From: Gonium pectorale
Lineage: Eukaryota; Chlorophyta; Chlorophyceae; Chlamydomonadales; Volvocaceae
Assembly (NCBI GenBank): GCA_001584585.1
Contig: LSYV01000113.1
Coordinates: 111,366-122,186 of the forward strand
DNA length: 10,821 nucleotides
Reading direction: 5' to 3'
Part shown: one piece after another, positions 1-8,453 of the stretch
How positions within the stretch are numbered: the first letter of the stretch is position 1
Layout of the letters: every line of letters begins with the position of its first letter
The notes under the pieces: generated by a model
The model's input: the letters and a program-made list of their open reading frames with translations, nothing else
Database searches by the model: none
What the model was told of the DNA's origin: nothing
Position numbers and translations under genes: made by a program

Positions 1-2495
1 CTGGAGAAGGTCTTTGCGCGCCATCTCGCCAGGCTGGACACGCCGCCCAGTCCGCAGCAGCGGCCGGGGGCCATCACGCCGCTGCGGGGGGCGCGGCGCA
101 GCGCAGCAGGCGACGGCGCCCCCGACGGCGCCGCTGTGCCCGCGGCGGGGGCGGGGCGGGGGCGGCGGCTGGGACGCCCCAGCGTGCCGTGCCCTCCCCG
201 GACGCCACGCTGGACGAGGCGGGCGGCCTACTGCCCCCCCGGAACGACCCCGCGGCCTACCGGGGCGGGCAGCGGCTGTTGCGGCTGCTGAGGTTGGCCT
301 GGTACAAGGTGGGCGGCGGCGGGTTGGCCAAGGGAGTGGATTGCGGCACGGGAACAGCACGGACCCCGGACATGTGGCCGGGCTGCTGCGGTGGATGGGG
401 TCAGGGAGTTGGAAGCGAATTCTTCGGGGCTCTGTAGGGTGTGCAACCTTAGGCCCCACGGATCTCTCAGGAGGCGCCTTTGGCCCTCAGGACTCCTAAG
501 GTTCCCTCAGGAGTCGTTCTTTACGCCTTGCCTGCGCCCCCCCCCGCCATCCCTCCACCTCGCCCCTCTCACGCGCGTCTGCCACCCCCAGGGCCCCGAC
601 ACCGACTCTCCCTCGGACCTGTCCTCGCTGGAACGCCTGCTCAACAGCGGCTCCGCCTCCGCCGAGGTCATCCGCTTCGCGCGCAGCCTCACGGTGGCGG
701 AGCTGATGGCGGGCGAGGAGTTTTACGCGCCCTACATTCCCGGATGCGGCGGGTGCGGGCGGGCGTTGCGGGCGGGCGGCCGTTGCGGCGGCTGGTGGAG
801 AGCGAGAAAGAGCGCGGGAGAGCGGGCGAGAGCGCGGGAGAGCGGGGCAGAGGGCGGGAAGGGGGTGGCGACATGGGTTTGTTGGGAACGGGCCGGCACG
901 AGGCGGCATGCTTTCCAGGACGAGCGGGGAGGGGGAAGGCGGAGGAAGGCAGCGAGGGCGTGGGAGACCAGCTTAATGAGCGGCATTACTGACAACAGAC
1001 ACGCGAGACCTGGGCATTCGCTCATTCCCACGCCCTTCCCCTCCGGCGCAACTACATAACCGTTCGTCGTTGAGATATCAATGTCGTCGAAGTCCAAAGT
1101 CCCCGCCGCTGACCGGAGGGCCATCTCCTCCACTATCACCATCCCCGCCCCCGAGCGCCCCCGCCCCGCCCGCCGGCCCCAGGGACTACTCGGGCCTCAG
1201 CCTGCGCCAGGTGTGCGTGCGCCACGTGCTGCCGATGGGCGTGGAGGTGGAGCAGCTGCAGGTAGGGCCGGCGGGGGAAGGGGCCGGGGAAATGGGGCCG
1301 GACCACGCGTGCAGGGCAGTTGGGGTGCGGCGCGGCGGGGGTGGCTGTTGATGGGCAGCTCACAGGCGTGCGCAGCCGCCCCGACCCGCCCCACCCCGCC
1401 CCTGCTGTGTCACAGCTGACGTACCACGCAGCAAGGGGCCTGGCGAGCGCTGTCTTTGCGATCCCCTGCACCCTGCACCGCCCGCAACGCAGGGCGACTG
1501 CGGCACGCAAGCCCGCGATGGCGACCGCTCGGAACCCTCGAAACCCCACCCCGCCCCACCGCACCCCACCGCCGGTCCGGGACGGATTGCGCCTCAAGGC
1601 CTCTCTAGTGAGACCGCCTTTCCCTATTTGTAAACCCAACCGCCCCACCGCCCACAGATCAACGCGCTATGCTCCGCGCTGGGCGCTCCGGTGGCGGTGC
1701 TGGACGTGGCGGGGAGCCAGGTGGGGGCCACCACTGGCCAGCGAGGGGTTCCGGAGGGGGAAGGGCCGTCCAGTGTGACCCGCGCCACCGCTGTACGCGT
1801 GCACGCATGCATGCAAGCTTACCAGGGCTGCCAGCCCACAGGGGCGCCGCCGCCCCCCGCCCCCGCCTTCACACCCATACACCTCAAATACTACGGCAAA
1901 CGGTCATCCCGGGCCATTCCCCCCTTCACACACACACACACATACACGCTGTGCCCCTTTCCTGCCCCTTCCCGCCGCTCCGCCTGGCGCGGCTCGCTTT
2001 CCCGGTGCTTGTAGGTGAGACAACGGTAGTCGGGGGCTGCGTGGGCGGGGGGCCGGGAGACATGCACCAGCCCACATGGGATGCACGTAGGACCAGACTA
2101 GGCGCACCCCAGCACGGCATTGCATAGGGTCACCCCAGAGAGAATTCTGGGCCGCATCGGGGGCTACGGTGGTGGTCGCCGCCGAACTAACATGCAGGGA
2201 CATCATCCCTTCGACTACCTCGGGAGCTGGGTCCTACAACCACATCATCACTTTCGCGCTTACGCTCGTCGTATGCGTTGTTCCTTTCCAACACACGCAC
2301 GTTGTTCCTTTTCAACACGCACACGCACGCCGCCATCCCGTGCCCCCCGCGCAGGTGGGCGCCATCAAGCACGGTCCGCCCGGCGCCCGGGGCCCGCCGG
2401 CTGCCTGGGTGGCGCACCTGCCGGGCCACTACGACGTCATCTACCCCGCCCGGCCGCTGGACGTGGCGCCGGGGGGCGCGCTCATCCCGGTGTAG
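1..2495 (+). CDS. Otubain-type deubiquitinase (OTUB1-like, family C65), 3' part, spliced
   Basis: Otubains are cysteine proteases that remove ubiquitin; OTUB1 also restrains E2 enzymes. Exons that fit in phase: 1-135 (weaker, frame 1), 183-308, 592-752, 1183-1261, 1658-1720 and 2355-2495 with TAG at 2493-2495. Spliced, they follow the family order: SDLSSLERLLNSG, EEFYAPYIPG, VCVRHVLPMGVEVEQLQ joined to INALCSALGAPVAVLDV, then LPGHYDVIY. These match the known otubain segments (LRLLTSG, the FFEPFI-like helix, VEPM...H-I-ALA.AL, RPGHYDILY). The catalytic His is at 2427-2429. The catalytic Asp and Cys (DGNCFYR region) must lie upstream, so activity cannot be judged here. A tail of about 16 residues follows the usual family end. 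The 592-752/1183-1261 junction rebuilds a Gly codon across a phase-2 intron, which supports it. The family call is secure from residue order; the splice sites at 1-183 are uncertain. Confidence 0.85.
136..182 (+). other. Candidate 47-nt intron (or frame break) in the otubain gene
   Basis: Upstream of about 135 the protein-like frame is frame 1 (begins LEKVFARHLARL). From 183 it is frame 3 (VPSPDATLDEAGG, ending LAWYK at 308). Removing 136-182, which starts GTGCCC and ends CCCCAG, restores a continuous frame. At 47 nt it is shorter than every other intron here (63 nt or more). A longer intron from GTCTTT at 10 to 182 has the same frame effect but a poorer donor. A sequence or assembly error in this G-rich stretch is the third option. 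Confidence 0.4.
309..591 (+). other. Intron of the otubain gene (283 nt, phase 0)
   Basis: The donor GTGGGC follows the AAG codon of LAWYK. The acceptor is a pyrimidine-rich stretch ending CCCCCAG before the Gly-Pro-Asp codons. Both flanking exons are recognisable otubain sequence, and the join keeps the frame. The interior holds only chance open frames. Confidence 0.8.
753..1182 (+). other. Intron of the otubain gene (430 nt, phase 2)
   Basis: The donor GTGCGG follows YIPGCGG and the acceptor CCCCAG precedes DYSGLSL. The split Gly codon is rebuilt as GG plus G. The intron starts purine-rich with a 20-bp tandem duplication, then becomes unusually balanced in base composition around 970-1140, unlike the surrounding DNA. 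Confidence 0.8.
811..850 (+). repeat. Tandem duplication, 20-bp purine-rich unit, two copies
   Basis: Units at 811-830 and 831-850 begin AGCGCGGGAGAGCGGG and differ at one or two bases. The flanks carry further degenerate GAGAGCG units. It lies within the 753-1182 intron, so it is not coding. It probably arose by slippage in a GA-rich strand. Confidence 0.8.
1262..1657 (+). other. Intron of the otubain gene (396 nt, phase 0)
   Basis: The donor GTAGGG follows the VEQLQ codons and the acceptor CCCACAG precedes INALCSAL. The two exons together make the otubain VEPM...HI.AL.AL segment, which fixes the junction. A TGTAA pentamer at 1629-1633, the volvocine poly(A) signal sequence, lies 29 nt before the next exon. 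In this position it is most likely fortuitous. Confidence 0.85.
1792..1815 (+). repeat. 24-nt perfectly alternating pyrimidine-purine tract (Z-DNA type)
   Basis: From T1792 to A1815 every base alternates pyrimidine and purine. The tract contains ACGCGT, GTGCAC and GCATGCATGC. Alternating CG/CA/TG tracts are the classic Z-DNA-prone type. It lies inside the 1721-2354 intron. Confidence 0.75.
1927..1948 (+). repeat. CA microsatellite
   Basis: A run of CA dinucleotides interrupted once by TA, 22 nt of alternating bases. It is in the same intron as the tract at 1792-1815. Confidence 0.9.
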
Positions 2496-3957
2496 GTAGC
2501 AGCGGAGCGGGGGCCACCGCGGGGGGTTGGGCGAGGTGGGGCGGAGGGGGGTCAGAGGATTGGAGGGGTGGAGCGGGGCGCGCGGGGGATGGGAGACGGG
2601 CTGGTGGCCGCGGGTGGATGGAGGGGTGGACGCTCTGTCCGGCCGGCCAGACCGGCGGCATAGAGGATGGGGAGGAGGGGGGAGGCGCGCGCGTCAGAGA
2701 GGCGGAACTGTGATACGCGTAAACAACAGACTGCGAACGGCCGTGTCCGGTGCTCGTTCATCCAGAGCTGCCGGACGTGTGGGGGTTGCTTGCTGCCGCC
2801 CATTCGGGGCCACCTTCCCCGTGGGCGCAGCGCCTGTATGCCGCGGACGGTTGTGGTGGTGTTGTGCGTAACGGCATGCTCAGATTAAGTTCTGCACGGT
2901 TGTGGTGTATATATGGGGGGGGGTCTGGCTGGCGCGGGGTGCCGCGGGCCAGGGGGTGTACGGTAATGCTGTCCAGAGGCAAACGACCGACGTCAGCGCA
3001 ACGTTGAGGGGCGGCGTTTCCAACGGGGAGTCGTGTCAGTGCCGGGGCACCCGTGGAATCGCTGAAGTGGGCGCATAGGAGCGGGGAAGGGCGGCAACCC
3101 TGTCTTGCGGCCAAAGCTGTGGGGTATGTATGGGCAGGTATAGCGGGATGGCCTGCCTAGTGTGTGTGTGTGGTGTTACATCTTCGGGCCGACACTGGCC
3201 AGGGGCGCTACCCGCCCCAACGCAAGACCACCTCAACGCGAGGCGAGGGGTGTGGGGGACCACTGTTCTCCCTTGGTCAACCAAAGGGAAAGCCTGCAGC
3301 CCTAAGAAACTGCGCTGCTCCTCTGTTCGTCCAAGCAGCTGCTGCACACCTGTGTCCTTGCCGCACGGGACCAGCCCCTCGGTGTGTGTGTGTGTGTGGC
3401 CCAGCGTGCTTATCACAAGCACCCATGGCCGTACTCGCCTGTGCAGGAGCGGATAAAGGCCAAACACATGTAGGCTCGTCGACTGGCGTCCACTGCACCA
3501 GGAATGCTTACAGACTGGTGGCCGTGATCACTGCAAACTACGCTTCAGTGATGGTCACGCGTGGAAGGCAGGACTGAAGGGCACAGCACAGTGCGGAGTA
3601 TGAAGGCAGCTTATGGGCACCGGGGGGGGGGGGCGGGGAGGAGACACTGCGCTTCGCCTCTCACGCTGCATACGATCCGAGTTCACAGACCACAGCGAAC
3701 CGCCGCTGTTATGTGCATAGGATTACCAAAAACCCTCGAAGCAGGCAACACCAGAGGCTGTACGTTCTCGTACGGCGTACTGCGTGCAGGGGTACCACTC
3801 ACCGAGCTCGTGCGATACTAACCGACGCCCTCGCTCGATCTGCGTCTTACTTATGCTCACATACGTGCCTTCTCCGTCCGGGGCAGGGTCGCATACACAT
3901 GGCGGGATGCGGAGTCGTTGACGTTAGCTGCTGCTGAGAGTTCAGCAGAAATTTGCT
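2496..3957. other. Intergenic region between the otubain and LRR genes; no gene supported
   Basis: The first 200 bases are G-rich and probably include the otubain 3' UTR, although no TGTAA signal is present. A TATATAT at 2908-2914 is followed directly by nine Gs. TG microsatellites sit at 3161-3172 and 3382-3398, and a run of twelve Gs at 3622-3633. The last few hundred bases before 3958 are closer to 50% GC and presumably hold the LRR gene promoter and 5' UTR; I could not place a transcription start. Open frames here are short, low-complexity (for example Thr-His repeats from CA runs) and match nothing I know. Confidence 0.6.
3382..3398 (+). repeat. GT microsatellite
   Basis: Seventeen alternating G and T bases. 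A shorter TG run lies at 3161-3172. Both are intergenic. Confidence 0.9.
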
Positions 3958-6923
3958 ATGGGCGGTCTGTGCTCCAGAGATGAGCCAACTCGTTTTGACG
4001 ACGTCAGAAAACTAGGGAACGGTCCGAACACTGCCAACAACAACGTAGCTAGCGACCACAATGCAGCAACGGACGCCAATAGTGAGGTGACTGCGCTGAA
4101 GGCGCAGCTGCAGCAGCTGCAGGACCGGAACTCCGCGCTGCACAAGGCAGCCAAGGATGCTGCGCGCTCCTATGCCGAGCTGCAAGCCAAGCACGAGGCG
4201 TTGCAGTCGGAGCATGACGGTCTGCAGCGGGAGTTTGAGACGGCCCGCTCTGCGGCCGGTGAGGCGAAAGCGGAAGCGGAGCGCAAACTGGCCGAGGTGC
4301 AGCGGCAGTTCGCGGAGCTCAAGAGTATTAACAACCAGCTGCGGCGAAGGGTCTCTGACCTGGCCACGGGGCACGCTGAGCCGGCGCCACCGGCCCCTGC
4401 TCCGTCAGAGCAGGTAACTGGGGTTGGGACGCTTCCGCTTATGCTTTTCGACCTACTGACACTCCGTGTTCCTCCTAGTCGTCTTCGTCTGTGGCCGTGG
4501 AGCGAAGCCGTGGCCTTCTTGCAGCGATTCGCGACTGCAACCCCGGCAGCAAAGTGAATGTAGCTTTTTGGCGGTCCACCGACATCAAGCGCTGGCATGG
4601 TGTGCGCCTCTGGAACGGGGAGGTCACTGGTCTGTAAGTTGTTTAAGTGGGGGACCTCCCCTCCCTCGTAATTGACCCCACTGGCATTAACCGCAGGGCG
4701 CTGAGCAACATGCAGCTAGCGATGCTGCCGACGTCGATTGGACAGCTTACGGGGTTAACGTCACTGTAGGTCAAATCTCTTACGGCGGAAGCCAGGTGGC
4801 GCGCTCGAGACAATCACGCGCTGCCATGTCCGCAGGATGCTGAGCAACAACGGTCTTTCTCAGCTGCCCAACACCCTGGGCCAGCTGACCGGCTTGACGT
4901 CGCTGTGAGTATTCGGACTGGCAGTCCCTCCGCAGCTGGTTCCGCCCTGATCGTGCCCCTCTCCGCCGACAGGTTCCTTGACGGCAACAACTTGAAGCAG
5001 CTGCCGGCGGAGTTCTGCGACCTCACACAGTTGCAGACGCTGTAAGTGCGCCTCGGGGTTCGTGGGGGCTCAGCTTGCTTCCGTGACGGGGCATAGCCGG
5101 GGCTTAGCGCTCGGGCGCTCCCTTCCGTCACGCCCGCGCCCGCGTGCTCCCCTGCTCACCAACCCTTCCTTCCTACTGATCCTCTTGCGCTGTACCTCAG
5201 GTGGCTGCAAGACAACCAGCTGTCGAGTCTGCCGCACGCGCTCGGCAAGTTGACCAACATGCGGCAGCTGTGAGTGCGGCAGGCGGCGCTGGGTTGTTTG
5301 TGCCAGCTGTTGTGGACGGCAGCGCGATTGGGGCGGGCCTGCTCCTTTCTCATTGAGGCGGGCCTGCTCCTTTCTCGGCTCAGCCTTAGTCGTTCTGAGT
5401 GCAGATGGATGCTGCGTGGTGTGAAGCCCGTATCAAACAGGCCTTGTGTCTCGCGGCCCCTCCGACGCCCCAATGCATAGCCGCTTCCATTCGCAGCTTG
5501 TGGCGGGCATGTCCGCACCCCATGTCCGCACCCCATGTCCGCACCCCATGTCCGCACCCGTGCTGCAGCCCACCGGTCTGTCTGTTTCCGTCCATGCACA
5601 GATCAGCTGCCATGCCTTTGGGTTCGGCAATTTGGGTTCGGCAATTGGATGCAAGTACCGATATGTGGCCCTGACGTGAACCCTCTTACAAACAACGTGC
5701 ATTCAGGATCGCAAACGACAATGCTCTGGAGGAGCTGCCGCAGAGCATCGGGGAGCTGAAGAGCCTCACGTCGTTGTGAGTGTGTGGGGGTCGGGGCGAG
5801 GCTGCTTTCAAGGCGTGCCGTGGCCTTGCGCGTCAGGGCTCCACCGCCGCAGCCATGGCCGAACGCCTGCAGCGGGCTGCACGCTAACCCTGCGCTCCGC
5901 GCCGCCCTGGCAGGTGGCTCGACAACAACCAGATCGCGGAGCTCCCGGAGACGTTCAGCCAGCTGACGGAGCTGAAGCGCCTGTGGGTGGCACACCGGCG
6001 TGGCGATGGGGCGATGGGGCGTGGCGTTGGTGCGCGCCTTGCTTTGAACAGACGGTGTGGGAGACCCGGTTCTCACACAACCACACGCTGTCATTTATGG
6101 ACCTTTTTCGAGCATACCGTTACGCATACATAACACATGCTGTCAGCGGCATGCCGGTTGGCGTGCGATCTGGCGGCCGCCGTCCGCATGGCGCCAACCC
6201 CGGGACGGGCGCCTGGCCTGCGCCGCGTCATGCGCCTCGCTATCAGCACAGCCCAGCATTCCTTCAACCTGCTCGGCTGCATCTCCGCGTGCTTGGGCCG
6301 CACCCTCCCAATCCCTGTCATGACCGTTTCTACACCTCCCTCCGCCCACGGCCCTCCTCGAGCCTGTGTCCTCAAGCTCACCTCACCACGCCTCGCATGA
6401 CCCACCCACCTCGCGAGCGCTGCTCCCGTGACGCCACCGCAGGCGGGTGGACCCCCCGCTGGCGCGGCTGCTGCCGGAGCATATGCGGACAAAGGGCGGA
6501 GCGGCCGCGCCCACATCGCCCCGGCAAGGGACACCGCCGGTCGCCGCGGCCGCGGTTCCAGACCCGGACTCTGCAGCAGCAGCGGCCTCGGCGGTGGCGG
6601 TGCTGCAGTGCCCGACTGGACACGCAGCGGCGGAGGGACAGGCGGAGGCGGGGCCGGAGGGAGAGCGGACGCCCCCGCTGTCTGGCGGGAAGGGAGGACA
6701 GCAGCGGCGGCCGGACGCGGACGGGGCTGAGCCCGCCTGCTGTGCGCCGCCTGACTTGGAAAAGGCCTCCCGCGAGGGCGGCGGAGGGGAGGAGAGGGCG
6801 GGGACGGGACTAGCCGAGGCGGCGGCAGGCACCGGGTTGGAAGGGCCAGGCGTTGCGAAGCCTAGCTCCGGTGGGGCGTCGCCGCCCGCCGCCGCGGCAG
6901 CGACGAGCCCGGGCGAGGGGTGA
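3958..6923 (+). CDS. Acylated coiled-coil leucine-rich repeat protein, nine exons, 501 aa
   Basis: Exons: 3958-4413, 4479-4633, 4697-4765, 4836-4904, 4973-5041, 5201-5269, 5707-5775, 5914-5982 and 6443-6923. They total 1506 nt with the frame kept and TGA at 6921-6923. The ATG at 3958 is supported by an in-frame TAG at 3925-3927. MGGLCS fits N-myristoylation of Gly2 (Ser at 6), with Cys5 as a palmitoylation candidate, so membrane attachment is inferred. Residues about 41-136 form a Lys/Glu/Gln-rich coiled coil (EVTALKAQLQQLQ onward). Residues about 153-203 are a cap with FWRST and WHGVRLWNGEVTGL, like the W-x-GV...G-V-x-L caps of LRR proteins. Six 23-residue repeats follow (L-x-N-x-L-x-x-LP-x-x-hGxLT), then a degenerate seventh (PPLARLLPEHM). 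The final about 150 residues are Ala/Gly/Pro-rich and disordered. No kinase, TIR or NB-ARC domain is visible. A scaffold or adaptor role is a guess; the specific function is unknown. Confidence 0.88.
4479..4633 (+). other. Exon 2 of the LRR gene: W-rich N-terminal cap
   Basis: This 155-nt exon starts after CCTCCTAG in phase 0 and ends CT before GTAAGT in phase 2. It encodes a short Ser run, a helix (RGLLAAIRDCNPGSK), then VNVAFWRSTDIKRWHGVRL and NGEVTGL. The Trp-His-Gly-Val and Gly-Glu-Val-Thr-Gly-Leu spacing resembles the capping strand before the first repeat in plant-type LRR proteins. It sets the phase-2 register used by every later junction. Confidence 0.8.
5332..5376 (+). repeat. Tandem duplication, 20 identical bases at 25-bp period
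   Basis: Copies at 5332-5351 and 5357-5376 are identical (GGCGGGCCTGCTCCTTTCTC), separated by ATTGA. They lie within intron 6 of the LRR gene. Confidence 0.9.
5508..5559 (+). repeat. Minisatellite: 13-bp unit, four perfect copies
   Basis: The unit CATGTCCGCACCC occurs at 5508-5520, 5521-5533, 5534-5546 and 5547-5559 without mismatch, then breaks off. It is inside intron 6 of the LRR gene. Perfect identity suggests recent expansion. The array is too short and lacks spacers, so it is not a CRISPR. Confidence 0.95.
5617..5644 (+). repeat. Tandem duplication, 14-bp unit, two perfect copies
   Basis: TTTGGGTTCGGCAA at 5617-5630 is repeated exactly at 5631-5644, followed by a partial third start. 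It lies in intron 6 of the LRR gene, about 60 nt before the acceptor. Confidence 0.9.
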
Positions 6924-7387
6924 CGGCGGCAGTTCGTGGCCGCCCGGGGCGTCGGGGTGGGGAGCGGGAGGGGGCTGTGGAGGCCTTTGGCGGGTGGGGT
7001 GCGATTGGCGCTTGCGGCCCGACTCCGAAATGGCAAGCATGGTTTCGCAGCAAATGAACGAATCCACTTCCTGCATTAGTACTGGTCCGCATGCGGAGGG
7101 CGTGGGGTGGGCGACCGGTGACTGCTGAAGGCGCGCATTTCAGGTATCCGGGCTGCTGAGCTGCTGCCCGGTGGCTTTTGTGGAGAGGATGTCGGCACGG
7201 GCGGGCCTATGCCCCGCCTCTCCACTGGCGTGGGCGGCGCCCAGCGCGGGTGGGCCTGAGGGGGTGGGGCGGTGGATGGGGTCTGGGGGCAGAGCATGTT
7301 TGGGCGCGGGCCGGCGGGCCGGCACTGACTGGCCTATTGCCGCAGCGCCCTACGGACATGTGGGGATGCACTGCCGTCCTCATCATT

Positions 7388-7393
7388 AATAAA
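7388..7393 (+). promoter_or_regulatory. AATAAA hexamer, possible poly(A) signal of the LRR gene
   Basis: AATAAA lies 465 nt after the LRR stop, followed by a T-rich stretch (GCGTTTTGCTC). Green algae of this group normally use TGTAA, which is absent here. Whether this hexamer is used cannot be told from sequence. Confidence 0.3.
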
Positions 7394-8453
7394 ATGCGTT
7401 TTGCTCACATTGCGATGCGCCCCTAAGCGTTTGCGGTTTGCATGGAGTTTGCTCGGCGGCTTGTCGCTTGGGCCGGGGGGCGGCACAGGGATTCCGGTGC
7501 CCCCCGCCAGCGGGTTCGGGGGTTGAGCGCGCGCGGCGGCTGTGATTCGTCCACGGCTGCTCGGGTGCCCCCTTCCCTCTCGCATGTCGTTGCATTGGCG
7601 AGGTGTGACCTATTCATTGGCGTGCTCTGCGCGCTCTATCATTCGGAATCAATGGGCGCGGCGCCCTTAGGCGAGGCGAAGCGGCGGGGAGGAAGGCGGC
7701 CGCGGGCGGAGGACTGTCGGGCGTGGCTGCGTAGCGCTGCGCGGATTGTGTGACGGGGGGGGCAGTGCATGGTGCCTGGCCACTGCAGCTGGGCGAGTGC
7801 GCCGGCTGCCGGGGCGCGCGGGCAGGCCCCCCAAGGGCGGCTGTCACTCCGGGATCAGCGGCGGGCAAAGGTGACGGTTGAGGGACTCGCATAACTCTGG
7901 GACTTGCACGATGTTACCATGCCGGCTGGCTCCCAGTCCAGTACAATGAACACTTTCCGCTTGGCTGCATTGGGGCGGCGGTGCGAAACAAGGGGAGGGG
8001 GCTGCCTGTGCCACGCCGCTGGGAGGTGGAGGCGGCGCCACGCTCCGGTAGTGTACGGCACGGTGCTGCACGGGTGGGGACGCGCATTGCACAGGCACTG
8101 CTGTAGAGCGCTGTTTCAGCGAGGACGGGCCGTACGGTTACATTAATCCGTGCCTCCCTCTCCCTCCGCCCTGGGTCCTTGCTACGGGTTCTGGCATACG
8201 GTAGCCGGAATGCCAAGCTAAGGTCCCCCAACTACATATTACATCCGGACACATGGACAGGGAACGTTGATGGCTGAAGCAGGGGTTTGTGCCGGGTGCC
8301 GTACGGGTGGGGCATGCACGATGGGGGGGGGGGCGCGGGGCATAGCTTCGATACACTCACGGTGCCTGGCACGTAAACGGGCTGGCCCACGAGAGCCTCC
8401 CCGTACATGCCCTCTGCTCCCAACCTGCCTGGCAGCGCCCGCCGTGCCCCCGT

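Larger units (their letters stand above)
1721..2354 (+). other. Intron of the otubain gene (634 nt, phase 0)
   Basis: The donor GTGGGG follows the AGSQ codons and the acceptor CCGCGCAG precedes VGAIKHG. It separates the core strand (APVAVLDV) from the exon with the catalytic His. The intron is less GC-rich than the exons and rich in CA dinucleotides, with two alternating purine-pyrimidine tracts. I see no convincing gene inside it on either strand. Confidence 0.8.
5270..5706 (+). other. Intron 6 of the LRR gene (437 nt), rich in tandem duplications
   Basis: The donor GTGAGT follows the fourth LRR exon and the acceptor ATTCAG precedes the fifth. It is several times longer than neighbouring introns. 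It contains at least three independent short tandem duplications (5332-5376, 5508-5559, 5617-5644). I looked for a further LRR exon (N-x-L-x-x-LP) inside it and found none. Confidence 0.85.
4697..5982 (+). repeat. Six consecutive 69-nt LRR exons, one repeat per exon, all phase 2
   Basis: Exons 4697-4765, 4836-4904, 4973-5041, 5201-5269, 5707-5775 and 5914-5982 are each exactly 69 nt. Each begins with G, completing a Leu codon opened by CT or TT at the previous exon end. Each encodes one 23-residue unit: ALSNMQLAMLP.., MLSNNGLSQLP.., FLDGNNLKQLP.., WLQDNQLSSLP.., IANDNALEELP.. and WLDNNQIAELP... All six are symmetric cassettes that could be skipped or duplicated without a frameshift. Intervening introns are 70, 68, 159, 437 and 138 nt. 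Confidence 0.92.

Noticed and set aside
5508..5559. Possible CRISPR-like array
   Set aside because: The 13-bp units are directly adjacent without spacers, inside a nuclear intron. It is a minisatellite.
5983..6442. A further LRR exon hidden in intron 8
   Set aside because: I read all frames for an N-x-L-x-x-LP signature flanked by AG and GT and found none. The degenerate seventh repeat is at the start of exon 9 instead.
5776..6813. 345-codon open frame on the + strand
   Set aside because: It starts inside intron 7 of the LRR gene, crosses exon 8 and intron 8 and runs through exon 9, and its frame differs from that of exon 9. Its Arg/Pro/His-rich content is typical of a GC-rich shadow frame.
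6383..7036. 217-codon open frame on the minus strand
   Set aside because: It lies opposite the LRR gene's last exon, whose Ala/Gly/Pro codons create long antisense open frames by composition alone.
7442..7753. 103-codon ATG-initiated frame on the + strand
   Set aside because: Codon use is unbiased, it is Arg/Gly-rich, has no recognisable domain and no matching splice context.
8138..8243. Two TTACA sites suggesting a minus-strand gene end
   Set aside because: No minus-strand exon series with consistent frames or a known domain was found between 8243 and the CPN60A start.
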